Notes: generated by a model from the letters alone, not told the origin. 64,000 nucleotides of DNA from Streptomyces lydicus (GCF_001729485.1 NZ_CP017157.1:4154001-4218000); one strand, 5' to 3'; numbered from the stretch's first letter, positions 52,412 to 63,020 are shown. Program-made: numbers and translations.

Positions 52412-54754
52412 GTGACCATCCCGATACGGCCGACCGGCCGTTTATCGCGCCTGCGGGGACGCCTCGCGCTCGCCATCGGCGCGGCAGCTGCCATCACCTT
52501 CACCGGGCTTCCCGGACTCCACGTCAACGAGGCCGAGGCCGCGCCCAAACCGAAGCGCTGTGACGAGAAGTACCTCGGACACAGCTATGGCTCCACGCCG
52601 GCCAACTCCGGTCCGCCGCTCAACGGCGACTACGACCCGTACCCGACCGACGAGAACTACACCTACGTCAATCCCGCCAGGGACTTCGACGGCGTCCTCG
52701 CGCCCACTCAGGCGCAGCTCGACAAGGCCGGCACCGACTACAAGTCGTGGCAAAAGCAGTTCGAGAAGACCGGCAAACCCGAATACCGGGTCATGGAGAT
52801 GTACGCCCGCTACCAGAGCCAGTACAACTCGCCCAGGGGCTACAAGGAGTGGAACCGGTGGATGGACATCCGCTGGCTGGCTCCCCACGGAAGCCCGCCC
52901 CGCGGTGATGCGTTCATGGCCCGCATGGTCAGGAAGTACAACATGATCGGCCCGGACTGGTGGTGTGAGGACACCCTCCAGTACACCGACGAGAAGGGCG
53001 ATACGCAGAACAGGCGCGTGGACGCCCGCAACCGCGCCGAAGGCCGCAACGTCGAGATCAAGTCGAACGGCCACGTCGAAGACGACCAGATGGCAGCCGA
53101 CCGGCAACTCGCCAAACAGCGCCCCAAGGACAAGTTCCAGTACCTGACCGGCGCGGCCACGGACCAGCCCAGCAAGGACAAGATCGCCGCCTTCAACAAG
53201 GATCTGAAGGCGGCACGCAACACCCGCGAGCCCCAGGCCGGCATCGTCGAACGCCGCTCCAACGCCATCGAGCGCCCGCAGAAGCCGAACAACTACACCA
53301 AGTACGACCCGCGCTTCAACGCCGACCCGCTCAAGGCCGGACGCTCACCGATCATGGACCAGGCGCTGCGCTCGGGGAAGACCCCCGAGGAAGCCTTCCG
53401 CATCCAGAAGCAGTACCAGGCCGGCAACCGCGGCGGCTACTTCATGCGCGGCCCCGGCGGCATCGACTTCTCCACGATGCAGCTCAACTACGTCTCCACA
53501 CCCGTCAAGGGCCAGGGGATGAAGTACTCGATGAAGGCCGACTACGCCAAGGATCCGGACACCAAGCCCGGATACGGCGGCGAAGCCCGACTCAACCTGG
53601 CCAACGACGCCTTCTTCACCTGGCTCGCCCTGACCCCCGACAAGTTCTGGGTCAACCTCAACCCGGTCCGACCGGACCTCATCCTGGACAAGGAGTTCGC
53701 CAGGACCGACGCCGGCCGCATCCTGCTCGAATCGGACCTGACCCTCAAGCACGACTACGCCGACGCGATGAACCCCGACAAGTACGAGCGCGGGGAACGT
53801 TTCTGGCAGGCCGCTCCCCGCACCGCGGAGGGGCAGCCCTGTCTGCCGATCATCCGCCAGTGGATCACTCCCAAGCCCGCCACCGTCCGCGAACAGGACG
53901 GCGGCATCTACATCCTCGACGCACCCCTCAAGGTCAACATGGAGGTGCCGACCGGGCCGGACGTCCCGCCGAACACCTGCAAGATCAACGAGGCGCAGAC
54001 CCGGCAGGCCGAAGCGCTGATCAAGAGGGTGATCCAGCCGGAGCTGGAGCGGCGCGTCAACAACGACCCGTCCTACGCCGATCTGCGCTACGTCTACCGC
54101 TCCCGCGTCGCGGCCGAGCACGTACGCCGCGCGGATGCCGCCCACCCCACCGACTTCCACAAGGTCATCAACAGCAACGACATCTCCAAGTGGAAGCTGC
54201 GCGCCCCGAACCAGAACTGGGACAAGAAGACCGTCTACGACAAGTACGTCCACTCGTTCAGGAACGGCGACTACAAGTTCAAGCGGACCTACGGCGGCAA
54301 GGTGTGGATCCTGTCGATGGGCGGGGTCGACTTCTCCAAGGCCCCCAAGCGCAACATCACGCACACGCAGTTCAACCGCGAGCACCGCGACCTGGACAAG
54401 ACCACCAAGACCTCCACGCAGGCGGAGACCACCTACCGCGGCACCGAGCAGGTCTTCCTGGGCGCCTCCGGTGAACGCGGAGGCGGTGGCGGCGAGCCCA
54501 CCCCGTCGCCCACGCCGACGGACTCCGGCAGGCCCACGCCGTCGCACAGCCCGTCGACCCCGGCGCCGGACCCGTCCACCCCCGGCGGCGACCACAGCGG
54601 GCCGCCGGCGACGGACAACCCAGGCGGCGACCTCGCCCACACCGGAAACACCACCCCCGTGGGCCTGATCGCGGGCCTGGCCGTGGCGCTCGCCGTGGCC
54701 GGGGCGGCCCTCACCTGGTGGATGCGCCGCCGCAAGCAGGGCCCCACCGGCTGA
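52412..54754 (+). CDS. Large LAxTG-anchored surface protein with nuclease-like motif
   Basis: 780 residues from GTG 52412 (GGGGGAG upstream). Signal peptide cleaves near AEAAPKP (about 43). Residues 180-250 hold DARNRAEGRNVEIKSNG (E215-x-K217) with a following helix QMAADRQLA, an arrangement like PD-(D/E)xK nuclease folds of secreted toxins. The central part (about 380-520) has WVNLNPVRPDLILDKEFART and LPIIRQWITPKP, blocks I have seen in large uncharacterised bacterial proteins. A Pro/Thr linker leads to LAHTG (741-745), a membrane helix and RRRKQGPTG, a class E sortase signal. Wall-anchored; activity unknown. Confidence 0.8.
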   Translation: MTIPIRPTGRLSRLRGRLALAIGAAAAITFTGLPGLHVNEAEAAPKPKRCDEKYLGHSYGSTPANSGPPLNGDYDPYPTDENYTYVNPARDFDGVLAPTQAQLDKAGTDYKSWQKQFEKTGKPEYRVMEMYARYQSQYNSPRGYKEWNRWMDIRWLAPHGSPPRGDAFMARMVRKYNMIGPDWWCEDTLQYTDEKGDTQNRRVDARNRAEGRNVEIKSNGHVEDDQMAADRQLAKQRPKDKFQYLTGAATDQPSKDKIAAFNKDLKAARNTREPQAGIVERRSNAIERPQKPNNYTKYDPRFNADPLKAGRSPIMDQALRSGKTPEEAFRIQKQYQAGNRGGYFMRGPGGIDFSTMQLNYVSTPVKGQGMKYSMKADYAKDPDTKPGYGGEARLNLANDAFFTWLALTPDKFWVNLNPVRPDLILDKEFARTDAGRILLESDLTLKHDYADAMNPDKYERGERFWQAAPRTAEGQPCLPIIRQWITPKPATVREQDGGIYILDAPLKVNMEVPTGPDVPPNTCKINEAQTRQAEALIKRVIQPELERRVNNDPSYADLRYVYRSRVAAEHVRRADAAHPTDFHKVINSNDISKWKLRAPNQNWDKKTVYDKYVHSFRNGDYKFKRTYGGKVWILSMGGVDFSKAPKRNITHTQFNREHRDLDKTTKTSTQAETTYRGTEQVFLGASGERGGGGGEPTPSPTPTDSGRPTPSHSPSTPAPDPSTPGGDHSGPPATDNPGGDLAHTGNTTPVGLIAGLAVALAVAGAALTWWMRRRKQGPTG

Positions 54755-54779
54755 GCGGAGCAGATGGCCGTGTCCCATG

Positions 54780-54816
54780 CGAGGGCCCCACTCCCACATC
54801 CGGGGGTGGGGCCTCT
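54780..54816. terminator. Hairpin terminator after the surface protein gene
   Basis: GAGGGCCCCACTCCC / GGGGGTGGGGCCTCTC, a long near-perfect stem 26 bases past the stop. Confidence 0.7.
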
Positions 54817-55382
54817 CGCATGGTGGGTGGAGCGCAGGGCGCGCGTTCGGACCGTTGGTCCACACGGAACTGCGACACCTGGGCGGCGCTCTGGCTACCC
54901 ACCCCCACGACGCCCCCGGGCGCCACCGCCCGCTACCCGCGCCCACCCCCCACCCAACGCCCCGCCGATGTCCAATCCGGCCATCGGCACCGACGTATCC
55001 GCGGATGACGTCTTCAGGAGGCGTCCGCGACGTCAGGAGCGCAGGTGTGAAGGCACCTCGGCGGGGCCTGGCTCAGTCCCCCGCAGGCCGCACTTCACCG
55101 TAGTAGCGCACGATCCAAACCGCCCAGCTGCCCAGTCTGTTCCATGAGCTGAAAAGGCTAACTCCGGGGAACCGGGCAGAGGGTGTTATTCCAGAAGGGT
55201 GGGGCGCCGTTGCGGGCAGGGCGGACTCGCCTTGGCCGGGCGGTGCCTTCGCGGTATTCGTCAAGTGGGCAACCATGCCAGCCTGTAGGGAGGAACTCAG
55301 CTCCCGAGGGTGGCGCGACTGTTCCTCCGTCTTTGTGCGAGGTGTGGCCTCCTTCCACACTCGTCCGGCCATGGGTCGGTGA
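54817..55382. other. Intergenic region at the edge of the atypical island
   Basis: About 570 bases with no supported gene. GC falls from left to right. A 59-codon frame from ATG 54968 (MSNPAIGTDVSADDVF...) has no ribosome site and reads into low-complexity sequence; I do not annotate it. Confidence 0.5.
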
Positions 55383-55580
55383 TCGCGAGAGAATGCCGTC
55401 GAGATCGCGCAGATCGCAATCCAGTACCGAAGGCTGATCCTCGAAGGTGACACGTGCTCAGGGGGCTGGGCCAGTTCCGAAGCCTTCAAGAACTTGGCAC
55501 GGTCCGTGACGCAGTCGATGAACGTCGAAACGATGCTGCGAAGGCTGGCTCAGGGTCAGATGAAGAATGCAGACGATTAA
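55383..55580 (+). pseudogene. C-terminal gene fragment
   Basis: A 66-codon stop-to-stop frame without a start codon: SRENAVEIAQIAIQYRRLIL, then WASSEAFKNLARSVTQS and MLRRLAQGQMKNADD before TAA. The amphipathic helical content and natural C-terminus suggest the end of a real protein whose 5' part is lost. Family unknown. Confidence 0.4.
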
Positions 55581-55704
55581 TGGCCTGCTGGCGATTTCGT
55601 GGGCACAAGGAGGCTTCGACGTCGGTAGACGTGCAACCCCGCTGAGGCAGAGGTAGCGTGAGTTTGTAGTTCATTGGCAGTCAATCTGTACCAGGGTGAT
55701 CACC

Positions 55705-56668
<964 letters not shown>

Positions 56669-56679
<11 letters not shown>

Positions 56680-57457
56680 TCGGCCGGAGACGCACGGGGT
56701 GCTCAGTGGCGACTGGTGGTGCTACCGAACGCCATTCCGCCACTGGCGCGCCTCGGACGTACTCGACGAGGCACGCTACAAAGCCGTCGCGTCGGTCTTC
56801 CGGACCACGATTGCAAATTCTGCGGGGCGACACGCGGGTACACACGGCCTATCCGCGGGGACATCGAACTACGACGCACAGATCTTTCCCATCGGGACAA
56901 GCACCGCAACTGCCTTTCACCCATTCTTCTCCGACGAGTGGATACGGTCGCTTCACCGACTCCTCGCCGTACCCGAGACCCACCGTATCGATGCCGCTCT
57001 GCATTCGAGCCCGCCGGGCAGTCGTACAGGATGGATCCACAACGACTTCTGTTCGGGATGGTTCGACGAAGCCACTGCCTCAAGCGGCCTTGCCTTCGCC
57101 AATCGGGCCGGGTGCGACTACTTCACCGGACGTTCCCGCAACGAGTCGGCACGCCCAAAGGAATACGTTCGCGCCGCTACGCTGATTTACTACCTCTGCA
57201 ACGACGGCTGGTCCGAGGGGGATGGCGGCGAAACGGGTTTCTACGGCGCAGGACAGCAACACGACCGGACAAATGTCGCTCTGGTACCCCCGCTGAACAA
57301 CACACTGCTGTTGTTCGAATGCTCACCCCATTCCTACCACCGGTTCGTCACCAATCCGCGCCGCCGCCGCAACAGCATCATCCTGTGGCTTCACACCACC
57401 GTGAATGACGCGCAGTCGCGATGGCTTGACGCGGTCCACCGCCGGAGTGCCCAATGA
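56669..57457 (+). CDS. 2-oxoglutarate/Fe(II) oxygenase, prolyl 4-hydroxylase-like
   Basis: 262 residues from ATG 56669, overlapping the repeat-protein stop by 11 bases. The double-stranded beta-helix core is clear: H124-x-D126 in [13 protein letters not shown], the strand [12 protein letters not shown] then GDGGETGFY, and the distal H224 with Arg about ten residues on in [19 protein letters not shown]. These are the Fe and 2-oxoglutarate ligands of the PHD/Tpa1/OGFOD-type prolyl hydroxylases, and [13 protein letters not shown] is the usual strand before the distal His. It should act in the cytoplasm with Fe(II), O2 and 2-oxoglutarate. Genetic coupling to a Pro-rich protein makes prolyl hydroxylation the leading hypothesis. 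Confidence 0.88.
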
Positions 57458-58155
57458 AACCGGTCTGTCTCGTCACCGGCGCCGGCGGCCGACTGGGCCA
57501 GGCGCTGTGCGCGGATCTCGCGCGTGACCACGATGTGATCGCCGCCTACCGCCGCACCGTCCCCAAGGTGGCCTCGCAACTCCAATGGCCGGTCCGCACC
57601 GATGGGGCGGAGGAAGCCAGGCATTCCTTGATCCACTGCGTTCAAGCAGATCTTGCATGCCGAGAAGACATCCGAAGGCTCGTGGAGGTCGCGGCCGCAC
57701 GGAACGGCCGCATCGACTCGATCGTCAACGCGGCGGCCGACGTGCGATTCCATGGGCCGCTCGTGGAGTTGTGGGAATCTGGCGACGAAGTGGTCACACA
57801 GCTGGCCGTCAACGCGGTTGCCCCTGTTCAGCTCGTGTCCGCGGTCTTTCAAGCATGCTGGAAGGACCAGAGCGAAGAAAACGCGCAGTGGAACCGTAAC
57901 TTGGTCAACATTTCCAGCGTTTCCGGACTTTATGTGACCAAGGACGTTGGCCAGGCGTACTACGCGGCATCGAAGGCTGCGCTCAACACCCTGACGATGT
58001 ATCTGTCGCTCGAACTCGCACCGTACTCCGTACGCGCCAACGCGGTCTGTCCGTCGCAGTTCACCAACGAGTCCGCCACCCAGCATGTAGTGAACGCAGT
58101 GCGCCGATTGATCACCGGTAACGAGACCGGGGCGTTGGTGTCGAACGTGCCCTGA
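57454..58155 (+). CDS. SDR-family oxidoreductase in the repeat-protein operon
   Basis: 233 residues; its ATG overlaps the oxygenase stop (ATGA). VTGAGGRLGQALCADLA, NAAADVRFHGPL, NISSVSGLY and YYAASKAALN supply coenzyme site, Ser, Tyr and Lys. The short C-terminus ends TGNETGALVSNVP without the usual substrate loop extension. It may act on the oxygenase product or on an independent small molecule. Composition matches the other two genes, so the operon seems to have moved as a unit. Confidence 0.88.
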   Translation: MKPVCLVTGAGGRLGQALCADLARDHDVIAAYRRTVPKVASQLQWPVRTDGAEEARHSLIHCVQADLACREDIRRLVEVAAARNGRIDSIVNAAADVRFHGPLVELWESGDEVVTQLAVNAVAPVQLVSAVFQACWKDQSEENAQWNRNLVNISSVSGLYVTKDVGQAYYAASKAALNTLTMYLSLELAPYSVRANAVCPSQFTNESATQHVVNAVRRLITGNETGALVSNVP

Positions 58156-58235
58156 GCCACACGACGGCTATTGGGACAGCCCCCTCACCCCGCCAGGGCA
58201 ACCCCCGGGCTCGGTAAGCCAGCGCGCGCACATGT

Positions 58236-58458
58236 TCAGCTCTCACCTTCGGGGGCTATGAGCATCATCGTGGCGGTGGTCCTTAGCCACACGGTCCACT
58301 CCGGATAGTGCGTCTGCATGTAGGCGACGGCCTCGGGCCCGAACGCCCCAATCAGGAAGTAGGCCCCTTCGGCGAGGGATCGACGGTGAGGGTACCGGGC
58401 GGCCACTTCACAGGAGGCAGTTCATGGACGGTGGGTGCGCGAGATGTACGCGTGCTCA
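58236..58458 (-). pseudogene. Small gene, apparently frameshifted
   Basis: A strong start (AAAGGGG then ATG 58458) opens MSTRTSRAPTVHELPPVKW, which soon ends out of frame. In the next frame, from GTG 58406, LAEGAYFLIGAFGPEAVAYM and YPEWTVWLRTTATMML run to TGA at 58236. The second frame is convincingly coding, so either one frameshift joins them or the 56-residue frame is itself a small gene. Confidence 0.45.
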
Positions 58459-58478
58459 TGTTCCCCTTTCGGGCCGGG

Positions 58479-58960
58479 ATCAGGCCTCGGTCTGGGAGGG
58501 CGGCAGTGCGTAGTCGCCCCGGATATCGCCGCCTTCTGGGCCCCTGTCCTCGGGCGGCTCCTGAGAAGAGGGATCGGGCTCTCGCCCAGCGGCGGCTGCC
58601 GCTCTCCGGGCGGGCCGCTTACGCAGCTTGAGGAAGGCCCGCAGCGCCAGGTCATGCCCCTCCGCCTCGAGGCAAAGCTTGATGGAAGCGCGGCAGGTCA
58701 GCTACCTCTGCCGGCTCGATCACCCCGCCCCACTCCTTGGCCACGATGCTGACCGCGTCCATCGCGCCGGCCGTGGAGGAAATCGCGGAGGCGTTTTGCA
58801 TCAGGCTCTCGCGGGTGGCGGTCGTGACCCGCTGGCGAAGCTGCGTCATGGCGTGCAGTCGGATCCCGAACTTGCGCAACTCCTCGCTGACGTGGGCAAC
58901 GACGCTGGAAGAGGAGTTGTCGATACTGATCAGCTCGTCACGAAGGCATGCCAGGGACGG
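58479..58960 (-). pseudogene. Remnant of a conjugative (TraG/HerA-like) ATPase, C-terminal part
   Basis: Minus-strand text in two frames: LISIDNSSSSVVAHVSEELR, KFGIRLHAMTQLRQRV, TRESLMQNASAISSTAGAMD, EWGGVIEPAEVADLP, then after a shift near 58690 ASIKLCLEAEGHDLALRAFL. This order (helix, KxGxxLxxxTQ, xxNAxxxxxF/V, xxExxxLP) is that of the C-terminal part of TraM-recognition/HerA-type DNA-transfer ATPases. The 5' end meets a stop with no start codon. Decayed. Confidence 0.45.
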
Positions 58961-59005
58961 CGGTGGCGTTCAGGCAGATCTCGGCGCGAAAGGCCGGCCC
59001 GGAAC

Positions 59006-59699
59006 ATGTCCGCGACGGCGCACCAGCAGTGGATGGTCTGGCTCGACGCGATCCTCGCGGAGCGCATGGGGGGCCACAGCCACTTGATGCTCTATCCCCT
59101 GAAAGCGAATCAACCCGACCAATTGCCAGGTGAGCCTGAAGCAGAGCTGGGACGTCACCTCCCCGGAATCGCTCAACTCGACTCTGCACTGGCTGGCCAG
59201 CGAGGACCATCGCATACAGATGGCTCCGGTGCTGGGCCGGCCCCCGCTGGCATGGGACTTCGGCCGCTACGCCACCGTCGTCCGGCTGGGCTTCGGCGCT
59301 GGCTACCTCGACGAACCCGGCGCCTGGCAGTTCCTTGCGCATGCCGCCGCACCGGTGGCGCAGACATACGGATCGTGGCAGTCCTTCGCCGAGGACTTCG
59401 TGGCCGGACGCCAGCTGTGGATCCGCAGCGTCGGCCGCGAATGGACGGGGCACGACGAATGGATCGCCTTACCGCGCAGCCACCTCCCCGAAGGTGATAT
59501 GGGTGGTATCTGCCGTAAACTCTGCTTTGGTTCCTCCGCACTACCCAACGCACCGAAATGCAGCCGCCAGTTGATCCCCAACAGCACGGCGAGGGAGACT
59601 ACCTGGCGGATGCGTGTACCCGGCCGAGTGGCACTCGCTTCGGTATCCTCCCGTGCAGGTCATCGAAGGCCATTTGCCCAAAGATTGCTGGGCAGTTGA
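59006..59699 (+). pseudogene. Frameshifted DUF1266 protein
   Basis: ATG 59006 opens MSATAHQQWMVWLDAILAER, the expected N-terminus of DUF1266 proteins, then the frame shifts near 59100-59135 into QSWDVTSPESLNSTLHWLAS, PLAWDFGRYATVVRLGFGAG and YGSWQSFAEDFVAGRQLW, the family core. After HLPEGDMGG the tail is unrelated, so the C-terminus is also lost. Function of DUF1266 unknown. Confidence 0.65.
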
Positions 59700-59738
59700 C
59701 CTCAGGGTTTCGTGATAGCGTCCTTGTTCGGAGGGACA

Positions 59739-60368
59739 ATGCAACCTGAAAGGGAAATCGTGAACACGGAGAAGATCGCCGCTCGCCGCCTCTCGCTGGA
59801 AGAGGTGGCGAAGCTCGGCGTGAAAGACAGGCTCTTCGTTTCCGCCGACACGGCAGAACTCAAGCTTCCCGACTGCTATGTCCCTGCTTTTCTGACCAAG
59901 TCCGGTGAGGATTTCGAGGGCGGCTTGGTCACGGCGAGAACCATATTCCAGGAAGAGATCTCCTGCCTTCCCGACGACGAGAACGAAGCCGGAATCTACT
60001 TGGCCGACGAGAACGGCTCGGTGACCATCGAGGTCCTCCAGTCCGCCGGTGTCGTGCTGGACCTGGCACTTTTCGTCCCTAGTGGGGACAAGGGGGCCCT
60101 CACGGCCCTTTACGCTGCAGTCCGGCAAGCCTTCGGCGCCGACGTCGTGCAGATCTGGCGCCAGGGCCTCAAGGAGGTTCCCGACGTGAAGGTCGACATC
60201 TTCGAGGAGCAGATTCCCCGGGGGCGCAAGGGGAGCGACAGCCCCAAGCGTGACCGTCGCGCGGTCGACACCTACCCCACCCGTGCGGACTTCATCGAGT
60301 TCTCCGCGGGGTGGAAGCCGGTCGTTGAGATTCACAAGCCGGTCGTTGACGACACCCCGACCATCTGA
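59739..60368 (+). CDS. Hypothetical protein
   Basis: 209 residues from ATG 59739 with CGGAGGG upstream; GTG 59760 with AAAGGG is an alternative. Acidic alpha/beta protein: LSLEEVAKLGVKDRLFVS, YLADENGSVTIEVLQSAG, VLDLALFVPSGDKGAL and YPTRADFIEFSAGWKPVVEI. No signal or membrane helix. I do not recognise a family. It is intact although surrounded by broken genes, and ends in a hairpin. Confidence 0.75.
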   Translation: MQPEREIVNTEKIAARRLSLEEVAKLGVKDRLFVSADTAELKLPDCYVPAFLTKSGEDFEGGLVTARTIFQEEISCLPDDENEAGIYLADENGSVTIEVLQSAGVVLDLALFVPSGDKGALTALYAAVRQAFGADVVQIWRQGLKEVPDVKVDIFEEQIPRGRKGSDSPKRDRRAVDTYPTRADFIEFSAGWKPVVEIHKPVVDDTPTI

Positions 60369-60370
60369 GG

Positions 60371-60407
60371 CGGCGTTACCTCTCGGTCTCGGCCTGAGAG
60401 AACGCCG
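60371..60407. terminator. Hairpin terminator
   Basis: CGGCGTT ... AACGCCG with an inner CTCTC / GAGAG stem, directly after the stop at 60368. Confidence 0.6.
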
Positions 60408-60582
60408 AGAACGCATGCGCCGGTCCCGGTCGGCTCCTGAGCGGGTCCAGGGAGCCGTCGGAAAATAACTCACAAATGCCGAAGCGCCGTTCCACTCGAT
60501 GACCTCGCGAGACGGCGGATCGCGGATGATTGATGCGTGCGGGCTGGGCAAGGGCGTCCGGCGGTTTCTCGGGGGTGGCGTA

Positions 60583-61443
60583 GTGATCGAGGTCGGGCAG
60601 CAGGGCGCGTTCAGCGTGAACAGTGTCGGCATGGAGCGCCGGCCGTTCCCATTGAGCTTCAGCGTCCGCGAGGCCGAGGGGTTGTGGCGGGTGCGCGCGA
60701 GTGCGGCCCAGGCGGGCGAGCTGGCCGACCTGCTCGTGGCCGTGGCGAACGACGCGGTGGCCGTGGTGGCGCTGGAGACCAACTCCTATCTGGATGAGGA
60801 CTGGCGCCCTCTGCGGCCCTCGCTGATCGCGGCCGAGCTCGGCGTGCCGTGCACGGTCCATTCCCTCGGATCCTGGGCGTCCGGCACGAACGGACTCGCA
60901 GAAGAGCTCCTGGTGATGGACCGCGACCTCCTGCCCCGTCTCCGCGACGGCACCTGGTCGCCGTACGAGCTGACTCTGATCGACGTGCCCGCCGACGTGA
61001 GAGCGGAGCAGCTCGACGAGCTCGCCCTCGTGCTCGGTACGACCGGCATTGATGAGCCGCTCCTGAGCCGCCAGGGAGACTCCCGGGTCTGGTTCTCGGG
61101 CCACGATGACTGCTATGTGATGTTGGAGACCCGCGACCCCGCCCTGCCGGCCGCGGTCCTGGCGCGACTGCTGACCCTGCTGGCCGGCTCCGCCCTCGCC
61201 GAACTCATCGAGGAGCCCGTCTCACGCGTTCCCGAGCCCGGGCCCCGGCTACCTGAGCAGCTGATCGCCACCGCACCTCACTGGATCGGGGCCCTGGGCA
61301 CCGTCACCGAGGATCTGGTCGCCATCGGGCTGGCTGCCCTGCCGGACCCGTGGCAGTTGGGCGTCTCGTTCCCGCGGCAGGCAGACCTCACCGCGACGCT
61401 CGACGTACGTCACGGCACCTGGCGGATCACGCCCGCGGAGTAA
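60583..61443 (+). CDS. Hypothetical protein
   Basis: 286 residues from GTG 60583 (GGGGGTGG just upstream); ATG 60499 would add 28 residues. Contains ADLLVAVANDAVAVVALETN, WASGTNGLAEELLVMD, DSRVWFSGHDDCYVMLE and LPDPWQLGVSFPRQADLT. Soluble, rich in Leu/Asp. No recognised domain. Intact and with core-like GC, in contrast to the remnants on both sides. Confidence 0.7.
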   Translation: MIEVGQQGAFSVNSVGMERRPFPLSFSVREAEGLWRVRASAAQAGELADLLVAVANDAVAVVALETNSYLDEDWRPLRPSLIAAELGVPCTVHSLGSWASGTNGLAEELLVMDRDLLPRLRDGTWSPYELTLIDVPADVRAEQLDELALVLGTTGIDEPLLSRQGDSRVWFSGHDDCYVMLETRDPALPAAVLARLLTLLAGSALAELIEEPVSRVPEPGPRLPEQLIATAPHWIGALGTVTEDLVAIGLAALPDPWQLGVSFPRQADLTATLDVRHGTWRITPAE

Positions 61444-61538
61444 CACGAGGAGCCACCCCGACGAGGCGCCGGTGGCGGGTCACGCTGCGTACGGAGCGGC
61501 GCCGCGAGGTTGCCCCGGGCCACCGGTGCCGGGGGTTT
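61444..61538. other. Non-coding flank
   Basis: Short GC-rich stretch with no gene; it forms the left part of a 360-base interval (61444-61803) whose only recognisable content is the excisionase-like remnant. Confidence 0.5.
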
Positions 61539-61630
61539 GGTCGTGAAGGCGAGCGCGGCTGCGGCCTCGGTGACGGTGAGAAAGCGGCGGCGGCCCGGAT
61601 CTCCTGCTCGTGCGGTGCGTGGTGCGTCAT
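61539..61630 (-). pseudogene. Excisionase-like (helix-turn-helix) N-terminal remnant
   Basis: ATG 61630 with GGAGAGGG starts MTHHAPHEQEIRA; one frame over, RRRFLTVTEAAAAL follows, the opening of excisionase/HTH_17 domains (RxLTVxEAAxxL). The rest is lost. Fits a decayed integrative element but is short. Confidence 0.35.
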
Positions 61631-61806
61631 CTGGCCCTCTCCTGGCGGCGGTTGCCACCGCTGATTGCAGGGCTGCGGGACGGCGTGGCGCTGTCCCGGG
61701 CACGACGCGGGCACGGCAGGTGGGTGGCGGCTTTGGGACGGGTGACCTCGCACGTTGCGACGTCACCTACGCCATGAGCGACCAGCCGAACCTGTCACCG
61801 TGAGAG

Positions 61807-62088
61807 AACACGAGGGCTTCCAACTGTCTCGCCTCACCCAAGGTTGAAGGTGGTCAACCACTACACCTTCTCGTTCGGCGGGCCGCAGCCGAGGGCATCG
61901 ACCCCTCTTCACTGTTCAGCGGACCGGCGCACATCGCGTACGCCCGCGCGAGCGAGGATCTCAAGCGCTGGTGGGCGGACAATCCGCGCACTACGCATGC
62001 CGAGCACCCCGAGCGGATCACCGGTATCCGGTCGGAAGCCGCCGACGCCGCCCGCAAGAGCCGTACCGACCGCGACAACCGCCTGTGA
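61807..62088 (+). pseudogene. Gene fragment, unidentified
   Basis: A start-less frame reads LVRRAAAEGIDPSSLFSG, PAHIAYARASEDLKRWWAD and a basic end (DAARKSRTDRDNRL) before TGA. It reads as a true C-terminus. Family not recognised; replication or mobilisation proteins of integrative elements are possible. Confidence 0.4.
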
Positions 62089-62105
62089 GCGAAGGGGGTC
62101 AACGC

Positions 62106-62273
62106 ATGGCAGAGCGCGAGCAGGTCGTGCGTGCCCCTGAACGAGGGCAATGAGGCCGGCCGCGCCGGTACCCCGCGCCACGGGCGCCCCGCGCGCCGGA
62201 CGACCTGCTGCATACCGCGTGGATTCGCGGCGGCAACAAGGCGGACCCGTTCCTCATCAGCGCCGAGGGCTGA
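62106..62273 (+). pseudogene. Gene fragment in two frames
   Basis: MAEREQVVRAPERGQ from ATG 62106 stops early; a second frame ends PDDLLHTAWIRGGNKADPFL then SAEG and TGA. Together they look like one short gene with an internal deletion or frameshift. Confidence 0.35.
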
Positions 62274-62433
62274 CCTCGACAGAAAAGCCCTGCGCCCCGG
62301 GCCACTGAGTGGCCACGGTCTTGCTGGTGGCCCCATGAGACTCAGTCGCCGCCTGCCAGATCAGGCCGAGCACCGACAACGAAAGTACTGCTGAAACAGC
62401 AACAGCAGCCAGCTTCTTCTTACCGTTGTTCAT
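62257..62433 (-). CDS. Small exported or membrane peptide, 58 residues
   Basis: ATG 62433 with AGGGGAAG 4 bases away. MNNGKKKLAAVAVSAVLSLS, then VLGLIWQAATE is a basic-hydrophobic signal or single membrane helix, followed by a polar tail ending GFSVEVSPRR. The gene is too short for routine calling and overlaps the antisense fragment ending at 62273. Codon use is relatively AT-rich. It might be a secreted peptide or a small membrane regulator; there is no processing partner adjacent. Confidence 0.6.
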   Translation of the reverse strand: MNNGKKKLAAVAVSAVLSLSVLGLIWQAATESHGATSKTVATQWPGAQGFSVEVSPRR

Positions 62434-63020
62434 ATCTTCCCCTCAGCGCCTCAACCAGCCGACAGGAGCCACTAGAAACCAACTCTCCGCTGGTCAGGCG
62501 GTCGGTTATGCGATGAAGCGGCAGATTAGCATGGCATATGCATGCATCTTGTGACCTGTGCCATCACCTACCGGTGATCGCGCCGGCGTCCACCCCGCTT
62601 CGGTGCACGTTGGCAGAGCCCGCCTCTGTTGGGCGGGAAGAGGCTGGGCGCACTGTCCTTCGCACGTCGGTGTGCTCCGGCCGCCCAACACCGCCCAGCC
62701 CCGCCACCGAGCCGGGCTGGGCTCTTTGCGGCCGCGCCGGAGTGGAGTGCCGGGACAGGCCCCGGTCCCGTGATGGGACGCATACGGCCGGGGCCACACC
62801 GCTCTGTTCGCCAAGTCGCATCTCTTCGGCACGGTGGGTGCTCCCCGGGGCCGGGAAGACGTGGGCCGGCCAACCGTGTGGAACCGAAGGCGACTGCTGA
62901 GCGTGACTAGTTGTGCGCCCTGTGCATAGGCGGAGGCTACAGCCCCTTTGACGGAGATGGTGGGGCTCGGGTGCCGACGAGTATCGACTGGGGCGGTCGA
63001 GCCGTTCAAGGGGGAATTGG
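62434..63020. other. Intergenic region
   Basis: 587 bases without a supported gene. It holds the divergent start regions of the 58-residue gene and the lipoprotein gene, and a small hairpin CCCGCC / GGCGGG near 62619-62636. Frames on the minus strand here are low-complexity shadows. Confidence 0.5.

Noticed and set aside
54968..55147. 59-codon frame MSNPAIGTDVSADDVF...
   Set aside because: No ribosome site, composition turns to shadow-like sequence, no recognisable domain.
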